64,000 nt of DNA from Ignavibacteriota bacterium (GTDB taxonomy: Bacteria > Bacteroidota > Ignavibacteria > Ignavibacteriales > Melioribacteraceae). Where the stretch lies: NCBI GenBank assembly GCA_016713565.1, contig JADJOX010000008.1:1-64000 (forward strand), written 5' to 3'. Shown here piece by piece: positions 1-8,569 of the stretch. A program made the position numbers and the translations under genes. Each line of letters opens with the position of its first letter. Positions within the stretch are counted from its first letter, which is position 1. The notes under the pieces are model-generated. The model did not search any database. It saw only the letters and a list, made by a program, of their open reading frames with translations, and was not told the origin of the DNA.

Positions 1-415
1 CAGTTTACTTACATAAATTATAATTATTTATATAACTAAACAATTTTTTATTTAAATATATAAGAATTTTATCTTATTGTAAATAAGTACAAATACTTAC
101 AGTAAGTATAAGTACTTACAAACTGAAAAATCTCTTCAGAAATCTTAATATTGAAATTGACCAAAAGAAGTAAAACCGGGAGCTGCCGGCTAGTAATTAA
201 CAAAAGAAAATATCATTTTGGAATAACTTAAAATAGGTTAATTTATCGGCGTTGAACTTTAATTAAATTTTCTAATTATATTTTTTGTCGCAACCGGTAT
301 CATACATTGACGTATTTATACCGCAATTATAAAATTTTTTTAACGATATTATTTTAGTGAAAATCAATTTTCAATTACTTAAAAGAAATAAAATTAATTT
401 GGAGGTAGAATAAAT
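1..415. other. Non-coding start of window
   Basis: I see no convincing gene here. The stretch is very AT-rich. It contains a cluster of TACTTAC/GTAAGTA half-sites at about 84-118 (listed separately) and a GC-rich spot near 177-192. The last 50 bases form the 5' leader of the VOC gene that starts at 416. Confidence 0.6.
84..118. promoter_or_regulatory. Cluster of TACTTAC/GTAAGTA half-sites
   Basis: TACTTAC (94-100), one base, then GTAAGTA (102-108) form an inverted repeat. ATAAGTAC (about 83-90) and GTACTTAC (111-118) extend the pattern on both sides. Symmetric GTAAGTA/TACTTAC elements resemble operators of HxlR-type winged-helix repressors. No such regulator is in the window, so the assignment is inference; a divergent regulator could lie just upstream of base 1. 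Confidence 0.3.
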
Positions 416-841
416 ATGGCACAAATCAATCCGCACATTAATTTCAACGGAAACGCCGAAGAAGCTTTCAATTTTTACAAATCTGTTTTTGGCGGTGAAT
501 TTACAAAGATCATTCGTTTCAAGGATATTCCCGAACTTGGAAACGCGGTAACAGAAAATGAAGCGAATAAGCTAATGCATATTGCTTTGCCAATAGGTCA
601 AAACACATTAATTGCTAATGATGTGCCGGAATTTATGGGCAAAGTGAATGAAAATGAAAACAGATCAAAAATTTCAGTAAGCACAGAAAGTCGTGAAGAA
701 GCGGACAAAATATTTAACGGACTTTCAGCCGGCGGAATTGTTGAAGTGCCTATGAGTGAAGCGCCATGGAGTTCATATTTCGGAATGTTTAGAGACAAAT
801 TCGGTATTGAGTGGATAGTGGAATTTAATCCGAATAAATAA
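416..841 (+). CDS. VOC (glyoxalase/PhnB-like) family protein
   Basis: This is a 141-residue cytoplasmic protein of the vicinal oxygen chelate superfamily, PhnB-like branch. The start INPHINFNGNAEEAFNFYK and the end MFRDKFGIEWIVEFNP are typical: a beta-alpha-beta-beta-beta module in which the first and last strands supply metal-site residues. The length fits a single-domain member. The start is well supported by GGAGGT nine bases before the ATG. The real substrate cannot be told; members include metalloenzymes, antibiotic-resistance proteins and many orphans. The last 19 codons and the following 60 bases are duplicated downstream at 990-1103, so the locus has been rearranged. No signal peptide. 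It appears to be a single-gene transcript ending near the broken hairpin repeat at 862. Confidence 0.85.
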   Translation: MAQINPHINFNGNAEEAFNFYKSVFGGEFTKIIRFKDIPELGNAVTENEANKLMHIALPIGQNTLIANDVPEFMGKVNENENRSKISVSTESREEADKIFNGLSAGGIVEVPMSEAPWSSYFGMFRDKFGIEWIVEFNPNK

Positions 842-861
842 TAAGCGATTGCGTATTTAAT

Positions 862-899
862 AAACCTCCGAGGTTGCAGCTGAAAGTATTTACAAACCC
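862..899 (+). repeat. Truncated hairpin repeat, copy 1
   Basis: Starts with AAACCTCCGAGGTTGC, as do copies 2 and 3. The right arm breaks off after CAAACC at about 897 and runs into unrelated sequence, so the inverted repeat is incomplete. It follows the VOC stop codon by about 20 bases. Confidence 0.75.
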
Positions 900-921
900 T
901 TGTTTTATTTACCTTCAAAAA

Positions 922-984
922 TCATTTTTCGGAAATTATCTTATAACTTCCGAATGTCAATTTGAATTTTACTTTATTATTATT
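922..984 (-). pseudogene. Remnant of a GH78 3' end
   Basis: Read on the minus strand this stretch gives NKVKFKLTFGSYKIIS and a stop codon, against NKVKFKLTSGSYKIIS at the end of the GH78 rhamnosidase encoded at 3088-5535. Over 45 bases (931-975 against 3097-3141) the two copies differ at only about four positions. No upstream part of a GH78 gene is present, so this is a fragment left by duplication or recombination. It sits between the VOC gene and the duplicated VOC tail. Confidence 0.75.
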
Positions 985-989
985 TGAGG

Positions 990-1046
990 ATGTTCAGAGA
1001 CAAATTCGGTATTGAATGGATAGTGGAATTTAATCCGAATAAATAA
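990..1046 (+). pseudogene. Duplicated C-terminal tail of the VOC gene
   Basis: Bases 990-1046 encode MFRDKFGIEWIVEFNPNK and stop, identical in protein to the last 18 residues of the VOC protein at 416-841, with only two or three silent base changes. The match continues past the stop codon into the hairpin repeat. The rest of the gene is missing, so it is a remnant rather than a working gene. Confidence 0.8.
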
Positions 1047-1066
1047 TAAGTGATTGCATATTTAAT

Positions 1067-1117
1067 AAACCTCCGAGGTTGCAACTCGAAAAGTATTTAC
1101 AAACCTCGGAGGTTTTT
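1067..1117 (+). repeat. Hairpin repeat, copy 2 (possible terminator)
   Basis: AAACCTCCGAGGTTGC, a spacer of about 18 bases, then CAAACCTCGGAGGTTTTT. The two arms pair over about 14 bp and a T-run follows, so the RNA could act as an intrinsic terminator. It is nearly identical to copy 3 at 1931-1982 apart from one base in the spacer, which marks it as a dispersed repeat family and not a one-off terminator. Confidence 0.8.
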
Positions 1118-1279
1118 ATATTGCAGAATTCAAGTGTTCATTTTATTCACGCCGCAAATTCTAAAAAAAATTAATTGTGACGCATTTGATATTTCTTTAT
1201 TTAATAATTAGTATAATAATGTGCTTTCTTCTCTTTGTTACAGATACATTCAAACTAAATTTTAAAGAAAGATAAAACA

Positions 1280-1729
1280 ATGACTACAAATCAATTATTG
1301 CGGATGGACAATGTCGGAATTGTGGTAGAATCCCTCGACAACGCGGTTTCATTTTTTGAAGAACTTGGACTAAAGCTTGAAGGTCGAGCTATGATAGAAG
1401 GAGAATGGGCAGGTCGCATTACGGGACTTGGAACTCAGCAAGTTGAAATTGCCATGATGGTTACACCCGACGGACACAGCCGGATTGAACTTTCCAGATT
1501 CATTACTCCGTCAATCTCGGAAGATCATAGAAACGCGCCGGTTAACGCGCTTGGCTATCTGCGTGTTATGTTCACCGTTTCAGATATAACAGAAACTCTT
1601 GCGCGACTTAAAAAACATGGAGCGGAGCTTATCGGCGAAGTTGTGAACTATAAAGATATTTATTTGCTCTGTTATCTTCGCGGTCCGGAAGGAATCATTA
1701 TCGCGCTTGCCGAAAAGATTGAGAAGTAG
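1280..1729 (+). CDS. VOC (glyoxalase/bleomycin resistance-like) family protein
   Basis: A 149-residue single-domain VOC protein, not closely similar to the one at 416. It opens with LLRMDNVGIVVESLDNAVSF, the usual first strand with its histidine position replaced by asparagine or valine, followed by FFEELGLKLEGRA. It closes with YLLCYLRGPEGIIIALAEKI, in which the final glutamate fits the usual metal ligand. Members act as lyases, isomerases, dioxygenases or drug-binding proteins, so the reaction cannot be named. There is no signal peptide and the protein should be cytoplasmic. It stands alone: hairpin repeats lie about 160 bases upstream and 200 bases downstream. Confidence 0.85.
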   Translation: MTTNQLLRMDNVGIVVESLDNAVSFFEELGLKLEGRAMIEGEWAGRITGLGTQQVEIAMMVTPDGHSRIELSRFITPSISEDHRNAPVNALGYLRVMFTVSDITETLARLKKHGAELIGEVVNYKDIYLLCYLRGPEGIIIALAEKIEK

Positions 1730-2079
1730 GGCAATAATATTTTGCTGAATTCTTTGTTGAGAAATATTCGGCAACAATAATACTTATTTGTTAATGTTAA
1801 ATTGCTGCAGTTCATTAAAGCGGATAAAATATTTTTTCAATTATTTTTAATCAGAAAAAGTTTTATTTAGTCGGGTTAGCTTACCGAAACAATTCTTTAT
1901 AATTTAAAATTGTAATACAATCATTTTATTAAACCTCCGAGGTTGCAACTCGAAAAGTGTTTACAAACCTCGGAGGTTTTTTAGTCAATATTAAAATTGT
2001 TAATTTAGTAATTTAATTTAAATACGTACTTTATTTATCTTTTACAAATTGGAAATTTAAAGCGAAACGGATTTGTAAT
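1730..2079. other. Intergenic region with hairpin repeat
   Basis: About 350 AT-rich bases with no supported gene. The only structured element is hairpin repeat copy 3 at 1931-1982, which probably ends transcription from the VOC gene. Confidence 0.6.
1931..1982 (+). repeat. Hairpin repeat, copy 3 (possible terminator)
   Basis: Same element as copy 2: AAACCTCCGAGGTTGC, spacer, then CAAACCTCGGAGGTTTTTT. It has a long GC-containing stem followed by a T-run. It lies about 200 bases after the second VOC gene and 100 bases before the nucleoside hydrolase. Confidence 0.8.
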
Positions 2080-3085
2080 ATGAATAGGATTTTATTTTTT
2101 GTGTTTTTGGTTTTAACTCAGTTTTATTTTGCTCAGCAGAAAAAAAATACCCATCATTTTTGATAGTGATATGGGTCCCGATTATGATGATGTCGGAGCA
2201 ATTGCAATACTCCATTCATATGCTGACAGTGGATATGTAAATATTCTTGCGATTTGTGCAAGTACAAAATACGAAGGCGTTGCGGGAGTTATGAATGTTT
2301 TCAATACATATTTTGGAAGACCCGGCATATTAATCGGAGTTCCAAAAGGAAATGCGTCGATTCAAAAGGATCCGCAGAAATGGACGGACTTTATTCTTGC
2401 AAATTATCCGCATTCTATTAAAAATAATAATGAAGTAAATGACGCGGTTTCGGTTTATAGAAAAGCTCTTGCTTCGCAGGCAAACAATAGCGTAACGATA
2501 GTTACAGTCGGTTTTCTAACAAATCTTGCCGGTTTACTTAATTCACAAGCAGATGAATATTCTCCGCTTTCAGGTTTGGATTTAATAAAGGATAAAGTTG
2601 CAAAATTAGTATGTATGGCGGGCCAATTTCCAAACGGAAAAGAATTTAATTTATTTACAGATTCTGAGGCGGCGAAAATTGTTTTTGAAAATTGGCCTTC
2701 TGAAATAATTTTCAACGGGTTTGAAATAGGTGTGAATATTAAATCTGGTCTTCCATTAATTAAGAATAAAAAATTAATCATAGTCCTATAAAAGACGTAT
2801 TTAGTATTTGTATTCCAAAATCAATAAGTGATTCATTGGGAAGAATGAGCTGGGATGAAGTCGCCGTTATAATTGCCGTTAAAGGATATAAAGAGTGGTA
2901 TAATGTTGAGCATGGAAAAATAATTGTTGAGGATGATGGCTCGAATAGTTGGGATAAGAACAAAGAAGGACATTATTATATTGTTCCTTCCGCTCCCTTT
3001 CCCAAAATTGAAACTTATATAAACCAATTAATACAGCATCAGCCGAATATAAAAAAACAAATGATGAACGATTATAAAAACTTAA
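2080..3085 (+). pseudogene. Secreted nucleoside hydrolase-like protein, frameshifted
   Basis: The gene is readable only by joining three frames. The ATG at 2080 gives a signal peptide (MNRILFFVFLVLTQFYFAQQ) that is cut off by a frameshift in an A8 run at 2140-2147. The second frame carries PIIFDSDMGPDYDDVGAIA, the aspartate-rich calcium/ribose motif of inosine-uridine nucleoside hydrolases, up to 2791. An A6 run at 2768-2773 shifts the frame again, and the C-terminal part (SWDEVAVIIAVKGY, then YYIVPSAPFPKIETYINQLI) follows. The third frame runs on into the antisense of GH78; removing one A from the A5 run at 3076-3080 would put a stop at about 3085. A repaired protein would have about 335 residues, normal for the family. 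It is either a decayed gene or a run of homopolymer length errors. Confidence 0.7.
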
Positions 3086-3087
3086 AT

Positions 3088-5535
3088 TTAATTGTTGGAA
3101 ATTATTTTATAACTTCCCGAAGTCAATTTGAATTTTACTTTATTTTCTATTTGATCAAAAGAATTATTTATATTCAAATCCAAAAAGTCAGCGCCATTAA
3201 TCTTGATAGTTTTATTTGTCGATGGAATAATTACTATTGCTTCGGAATTTTCCGGTATTGTTAAATCCAATAATAATTCATCCGGCAAATTCTTCCACTC
3301 TATATTTAATTTACCGTTTGGAGTAGGCACAATGCCTTTAGCCCACGATAGATCCGCAGTATTGGGCTGTATCTTAAAATATTTCCATCCGTTTTCTAAT
3401 GGTTCCGCTCCAAGAACTTTTTGAGGAAGTAAAGCCGTTGGTCCCGATGACCATGCGTGTGACGTTGATCCTTGATCGCTTGTCCAAACATCCACATTCC
3501 ACGCTTCATGCCAAGCTCCGTTAAATAATGGAGATTGAATTTGCGCGCCCCAATATTCTCTGATATAATTAACCGCCCATACCGGATTGTAATCAAAAAC
3601 GGATTTTAAAACGTAATACGCAAAAGATTGTTCGCTGTTTCTTCCGCATTGAACAATATAATTAACTAGATCTGTTTTTAGAGAATCTTCAACCAAGCCG
3701 TAAAGCAGCGCGTAGACTTGTGTCTGCTGGCTGTATTTATTACTTCCAAAACTGTCTTTATATAATTTTTTATTTGGATCCCAAAGCCATTTGTTTACAT
3801 TGCTTTTAATTTCTTCCGCCTTAGATGTAAATTTTCTGTAATTATTTTCGTTATTAAGAACCGACTTTGATAAAAACGCGCTTTGCAGCAAAGCCTTATA
3901 ATAAAGGCAGTTCAATCCGGTTATTTCTTCTTTTTGATCCATCGGATATGTATCGGGATGATCTAAAACTATCCAGCCCGGAGCGTCTTTAATTAAACCG
4001 TGTTCGGGTTCTACAAATTTTTCAATATAATCTAAAAGTTTAAGCATATTTGGATATACTTGTTTTATAAAATCTTTATCGCCAAAATAATTGTAATATT
4101 CACCGAGCATAATTATCCATTCAATTTCATAATCAAAAAGGTAAGTCGAAGAATTTACACCAAGAAGCCAGTCGGTTGGATATCTTGTTCGAATCGCTCC
4201 TTCATTACTCCATCTTTGTGATTCGGCGCCGGAAAGTAAATTATATTTTGCTAAAAAGTTTGAGCTGCATCCAAATGAATAAAAAGAATAATTTTGTAAA
4301 TATCGAGAATCACCCGCGATGTATTGTGTCTGCTCACGCCATGGAGTATCCATGTAAGTATCCTGCGAACATAATTTTACCGAGTTTCTTCCGATATCCC
4401 AAATTTTATTTAATAATGAATCTGAACATTCAAAGCTGCCTTCCTCGCGGAAATCATAATTTTTACTTATTGCCGAGACTTTAATTATTTCTACACTATC
4501 ATTTCTTTGAATTGAAAAGTATCTGAATCCCCGCCACGTAGAGGGCGACCAATTTTGCACTCCGATTTTTGTTATATATTCATCGGTAAAATTTATTCTC
4601 TTAGTTGAATTAACTGTGCTATCAGATTCCAATCTTTCACCGGTTCCAATTTCTAAACAAACACCGGAATATTTTGATTTGATTTCAAATTTTGGATGAC
4701 CTGTAATTTCTTTTCCGAAATCAAAAACATCCGCGTTCTTTGTACGCCAATGTTTAATTGGAGTGATTTCTATTCTAGCAAGCGGAGGTCTTTTAACCGA
4801 AACAATACTGTTCCATGGATTGATTGGAGGAATTCCAATTTCGTAAGCGTTCTCCCAATTGGAATCATTAAAATCAGTTATTAACCAATTATCCGGCATT
4901 AAATTAGAATTAAACCTTTCATTAAATCCAATTAAGTTAGGTCTCTTTTCACCATTACCGGATCTCAGCTTGCCCGTATTTTCCCATGCGGATGGATGAA
5001 AAACTTTCCAGCTTTTGTCTGATAAAATAACTTTTTCCGCCGCATTCTCTAATTCAATTTTCCCTTGAAAGAAAAACCCGCCGCGTCCTTTTAATCTGTG
5101 ATGGAGCCCAATTCCATAATTGTAAACATGAGCGCTAATAATATTTGTTCCGCTGCTTAAATATTCTGAAATTTCATAATTTTCATAAACTTGAAATTCG
5201 GGATCACAATTAACCGGACATCTATCCAAAAGTTTTCCGTTTATATATACATCAGCAAATGAATAAGCAGAAATATAAACTGAAGCTTTGACCGGTTTGT
5301 CATTAAGAGTAAAAACTTTCCTTACAAGTAAATGATAATCTTCTGAAATTTCACTGTTATCCCAAATCCAATAAGCTTCAGGTTTTTCATCAATCAGCTT
5401 ATCTGAAGGTCTTGAAATAAAAGAATCGCTGCAGGATGTTTGTCCAAATTTTTGATTGTTAGTTATTAGAACCAGAAAAATTAAAACATATTTAAAATTC
5501 TTTTTCAATTGAATAAAACGATTGTAATTTATCAT
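3088..5535 (-). CDS. Secreted GH78 alpha-L-rhamnosidase
   Basis: An 815-residue glycoside hydrolase family 78 enzyme that would release terminal L-rhamnose from plant polysaccharides or glycosides. An N-terminal membrane-spanning signal (about residues 14-31, ending FGQ) is followed by beta-sandwich domains (WIWDNSE, then ISAHVYNYGIGLHHR) and an (alpha/alpha)6 barrel. The signature DTPWREQTQYIAGDSRY holds the family's aspartate and glutamate catalytic pair, and AWNVDVWTSDQGSTSHAWSS is the usual late barrel motif. The C-terminal beta domain ends KLTSGSYKIIS. It is transcribed alone on the minus strand, divergent from the gene at 5856, and its 3' end abuts the broken nucleoside hydrolase. A near-identical fragment of its last codons lies at 922-984. 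Extracellular or periplasmic location is likely. Confidence 0.9.
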   Translation of the reverse strand: MINYNRFIQLKKNFKYVLIFLVLITNNQKFGQTSCSDSFISRPSDKLIDEKPEAYWIWDNSEISEDYHLLVRKVFTLNDKPVKASVYISAYSFADVYINGKLLDRCPVNCDPEFQVYENYEISEYLSSGTNIISAHVYNYGIGLHHRLKGRGGFFFQGKIELENAAEKVILSDKSWKVFHPSAWENTGKLRSGNGEKRPNLIGFNERFNSNLMPDNWLITDFNDSNWENAYEIGIPPINPWNSIVSVKRPPLARIEITPIKHWRTKNADVFDFGKEITGHPKFEIKSKYSGVCLEIGTGERLESDSTVNSTKRINFTDEYITKIGVQNWSPSTWRGFRYFSIQRNDSVEIIKVSAISKNYDFREEGSFECSDSLLNKIWDIGRNSVKLCSQDTYMDTPWREQTQYIAGDSRYLQNYSFYSFGCSSNFLAKYNLLSGAESQRWSNEGAIRTRYPTDWLLGVNSSTYLFDYEIEWIIMLGEYYNYFGDKDFIKQVYPNMLKLLDYIEKFVEPEHGLIKDAPGWIVLDHPDTYPMDQKEEITGLNCLYYKALLQSAFLSKSVLNNENNYRKFTSKAEEIKSNVNKWLWDPNKKLYKDSFGSNKYSQQTQVYALLYGLVEDSLKTDLVNYIVQCGRNSEQSFAYYVLKSVFDYNPVWAVNYIREYWGAQIQSPLFNGAWHEAWNVDVWTSDQGSTSHAWSSGPTALLPQKVLGAEPLENGWKYFKIQPNTADLSWAKGIVPTPNGKLNIEWKNLPDELLLDLTIPENSEAIVIIPSTNKTIKINGADFLDLNINNSFDQIENKVKFKLTSGSYKIISNN

Positions 5536-5794
5536 TATATGAAATTCGCCTTTTTGATTATGAATAAAATTATAAAATTTATTCTGTAAATAATTGCATT
5601 TTAACGCTTTGAAAAACTAAGATTAAAAATACTTATTTTAACAAATGCCGGACAAAAAACTCTAACAAAATATAAGTTAAATAAAAAATTCTCATAATAA
5701 ATTATATTTGGTAAATAATTTGTTTGCGTAAAAATATTTTTAATTGATCAAAATATAGAAATAAGACATAATTTTAGATTTGTATTTAGATTTA
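5536..5794. other. Divergent intergenic region
   Basis: AT-rich spacer between the divergent GH78 gene and the secreted protein at 5856. I see no gene. TTTGCGTAAAAATATT at about 5722-5737 resembles the half-site TTTGCGTAAAATGGTT found before the epimerase gene (12246-12261), so XylR-type control is possible but weakly supported. Confidence 0.4.
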
Positions 5795-5823
5795 TTGACG
5801 AATATTTTGTAAAAAAATAATCT
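5795..5823 (+). promoter_or_regulatory. Sigma-70-like promoter for the gene at 5856
   Basis: TTGACG (5795-5800), a 17-base spacer and TAATCT (5818-5823) lie 32 bases before the start codon region. Spacing is ideal and both hexamers are near consensus. TAATATTTG at about 5845-5853 could instead be a Bacteroidota-style -7 box, but that would overlap the start codon. Confidence 0.4.
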
Positions 5824-5855
5824 ATTAAAAATTAATTTGGAATATAATATTTGTG

Positions 5856-6779
5856 ATGAATTACTTTAAAATGAAGAATAAAATTTTGATCCTAATTGTC
5901 TTATTTTTCTTTTCAAATATGTTTGCTCAGCCGAATGAAATTAGCGTTGACAACGGAATATTAAAAGTCAAATTTGATTTAACTCGCGGCGGCGCCATTT
6001 CATATATTTCAAAATCCGGAAGTGAAAGAAATCTTGTAAATGTTCATGATGAAGGCCGATACATTCAGCAGTCATATTATGCGGGAAAAAGTATTGACCG
6101 AAAATTAGATGGACAATCTCCCAATTGGTCGCCTTGGTGCTGGAATCCGATACAGGTCGGTGATGAATTTAAGAACCGTTCTAATATTTTAGATTATAAG
6201 CAGACAGATGACACTCTTTATGTTAAATGCGTTCCAATGCAGTGGGACATGAACAATAAGCCCGCGGAAGCTGAACTTGAACAGAAAGTAATTTTAATCG
6301 AAAATGTTATAAAGGTACTATGCAGAATAACTTGCCATAGGACTGATACAATTTACGGCGAAGGAAATCCGGTAGATCAGGAATTGCCCGCTGTTTACCC
6401 AATTTCTTCATTATCAAATCTATATTCGTATTTTGGTGAAAAGCCATTTTCTTACGATACACTTTCAAATCCAAAATCGGTTTTTCTTTCAAGCGGATTT
6501 TGGGGAAAATATCCAACGGTAACTGAAAACTGGATGGCGTATACTGATTCGTCAAAATGGGGAATGGCTGTCTATAATTCTCGCTGCACAGAATTTCTGG
6601 CGGGAATTTCAGGCAAACCCGGCTGTGAATCAAATGATGGATCAACTTCTTATATCGCGCCAATTAAAAAAGAAATTTTATATAAAAATTCCATTTTTGA
6701 GTATGATTATTATATCATTATTGGATCATTAGAAGAAATTAGAGACAAAGTTTATCGGATGCATTTAAATAAATTTTAG
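5856..6779 (+). CDS. Secreted protein, unrecognised, possible sugar-mutarotase-like fold
   Basis: About 307 residues with a clear signal peptide (KNKILILIVLFFFSNMFAQ). I do not recognise a named family with certainty. After the signal peptide, ISVDNGILKVKFDLTRGGAISYISKSG resembles the first strands of galactose-mutarotase-like beta-sandwich domains found in several carbohydrate-active enzymes. Tryptophan-rich segments (SPNWSPWCWNP, QWDMNN, SGFWGKY, TENWMAY) fit sugar binding. No classical catalytic motif is visible. In-frame starts at GTG 5853, ATG 5856 and ATG 5871 are all possible; the last gives the shortest signal peptide. It faces away from the GH78 gene, so a shared role in rhamnose-containing glycans is plausible but unproven. 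Confidence 0.6.
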   Translation: MNYFKMKNKILILIVLFFFSNMFAQPNEISVDNGILKVKFDLTRGGAISYISKSGSERNLVNVHDEGRYIQQSYYAGKSIDRKLDGQSPNWSPWCWNPIQVGDEFKNRSNILDYKQTDDTLYVKCVPMQWDMNNKPAEAELEQKVILIENVIKVLCRITCHRTDTIYGEGNPVDQELPAVYPISSLSNLYSYFGEKPFSYDTLSNPKSVFLSSGFWGKYPTVTENWMAYTDSSKWGMAVYNSRCTEFLAGISGKPGCESNDGSTSYIAPIKKEILYKNSIFEYDYYIIIGSLEEIRDKVYRMHLNKF

Positions 6780-7039
6780 AATTAATATTGCAAAAGAATA
6801 TCAATTATGTGTGAGTTAAAAAATTATTATTAGTGTAATTTGGTAAATGAAATAATAAATTTTTGTAATCATTTTTATCTAGAATTGAACCAAATTTAAT
6901 TTATTAAATAAATTATGCGGAATTGATATATCGAACTATTTCTTTTATATCATTTTAAATCAACTAGTACATTTTCTATTAAAGAAATGAAAGGAAAATT
7001 CCGCAATAAATAAAACTCAAATTTACGGTTATTTTATAA

Positions 7040-7672
7040 ATGAATAAATTACGTTTAAATCGATTATTTTACTTTACATTCACTTTTTTCTTTTTGATTT
7101 ATTTTTCCACATTGAATTTAAGACCGTATCCTTTTTCTTATATCGCAAAAATAATTCCAATTATTGCAATATTAGGTTTAGCTTATAATAATCTCATCGG
7201 CAAAAAAAAATCGCTTATAATTACTGCATTAATCTTTTCCGCGATAGGCGACATAATTCTTGATTTAAATGGTAAAGGATTTTTTATATTCGGACTAATA
7301 TCATTCGCAATTGCACATTGTTTTTATATATTGGCATTTTTTGCAAAACAGCAATTGCATAAAATTCAATTGGTATTTGCTTTGCTGTTTATTTTATATG
7401 GAATAACCGCGGCAATTATTTTAATACCGTATTTGGGTAAAATGCTTATTCCCGTTATCATATATTTAATTATAATTACATCAATGGCAGTTTCTGTTGC
7501 TTTAGGGAAAAATAATTATTTGGCAATTCTAGGCGCGTTTCTTTTTGTTCTATCAGATTCGCTAATTGCATTTAATATGTTTTACATAAAAATTCCTCAT
7601 TCAAGTTTTTGGATTTTGGGCACATATTTTCCCGCTCAGTTTTTATTGACATACGGTTCATATAAAAAATAA
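7040..7672 (+). CDS. Lysoplasmalogenase (YhhN/TMEM86 family)
   Basis: A 210-residue integral membrane protein with about seven to eight hydrophobic helices and no signal peptide. The family pattern is clear: FSAIGDIILDL with the aspartate in helix 3, IAHCFYILAFF in helix 4, and FVLSDSLIAFNMF near the end, where the second conserved aspartate lies. YhhN-family proteins hydrolyse the vinyl-ether bond of lysoplasmalogens in the inner membrane, and length and topology match. It stands alone, with 260 AT-rich bases upstream. Function in this organism is inferred from the family; plasmalogens occur mostly in anaerobes, which fits an anaerobic or facultative lifestyle but does not prove it. Confidence 0.85.
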   Translation: MNKLRLNRLFYFTFTFFFLIYFSTLNLRPYPFSYIAKIIPIIAILGLAYNNLIGKKKSLIITALIFSAIGDIILDLNGKGFFIFGLISFAIAHCFYILAFFAKQQLHKIQLVFALLFILYGITAAIILIPYLGKMLIPVIIYLIIITSMAVSVALGKNNYLAILGAFLFVLSDSLIAFNMFYIKIPHSSFWILGTYFPAQFLLTYGSYKK

Positions 7673-7749
7673 TTATGGGAATGATCAATCTTGGCGGGAA
7701 ATAAATAAACTATTTTATGATCCGTAAAATTATAAAGCGGAAAAAGATT

Positions 7750-8492
7750 ATGTCAAAGAAAGATGATTTAAAAAACATACTGCTTCCATTAATTAAAAAC
7801 AAAGAAAAATTAGAAAAATTTCTTCTGCTTAATTCCAATTTACCGGACCAAGATCAAATTTAGAATTAATATTTGCGTTATCTGAAATTTATGAGAATGA
7901 AAAAGTATTAATAGAATGGTCTCAAATTTCCGAAGAACAGGCAGATACTAATGATCCAAAATCTTTCCTGGTTGTTTGCTCGCTCGTTTGCTTTGGCATG
8001 ATTTACGCAAAAAATAAAGACAAAAAATTACTTAAAATATTAATGCGATTAGCGAATGACGGAAGGTGGCGAGTTAGAGAAGGTGTCGCTTTTGGATTTC
8101 AAATTATTGGTGAGTCGGATTTTAGCGAATTGTGCAAAATTTTTGATGAGTGGATAATCAGTTCAAATAATTATGAAAAGCGGGCAATATTGGTTTCCCT
8201 TGCGCATCCAAATTTCTTAAATAAACAAAACGCCGTTTATTGTTTGAAGATCGCGGATAATATTTTAAGCGGATTAAATAATGAAGATGGAATTGACGTT
8301 TTAAAAAAAGGATTAGAATTTACCATCAGTGTTTTTACTGCTGCAAATGAGGAAACAGGTTTTAAGTTATTTGAAAAATGGATTGGAAAAAATAAAATTA
8401 TTGATAAAATACTGAGAGAAAACCTTAAAAAAAATCGTATACGAAAACTTAATAACGCAAGAACCGAACAGTTATTAAAAATATTGAATTAA
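7750..8492 (+). pseudogene. HEAT-repeat-like protein, frameshifted
   Basis: An all-helical protein whose middle (WRVREGVAFGFQIIGE, then WIISSNNYEKRAILVSLAHP) has the look of HEAT-type repeats. The ATG at 7750, or in-frame ATG 7717, gives 37 codons ending NSNLPDQDQI and stop. The remaining frame gives PRSNLELIFALSEIYENE and continues to 8492. One extra G at GG 7845-7846 would restore LPGPRSNLELIFA and a protein of about 247 residues. The coding potential after the break is intact, so this is either a recent pseudogene or a one-base sequence error. Likely cytoplasmic; function unknown. Neighbours give no hint. Confidence 0.6.
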
Positions 8493-8569
8493 GTTTTAAC
8501 TCAGTTTATGCTAATCACAAATTTCAGATTTCATTATTTTTTTAATGAAGAACTTTGATATTGATAATT

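Noticed and set aside
598..918. Minus-strand 106-codon frame over the VOC gene
   Set aside because: Antisense shadow of a well-supported VOC gene; composition is not protein-like. Many similar antisense frames across the window were dropped for the same reason.
862..1982. CRISPR array
   Set aside because: Only three copies, unevenly spaced, with gene pieces rather than spacers between them, and no cas genes. They are hairpin repeats.
2836..3264. A separate 142-codon gene
   Set aside because: Its front half is the C-terminal part of the frameshifted nucleoside hydrolase, and its back half is antisense to the GH78 3' end.
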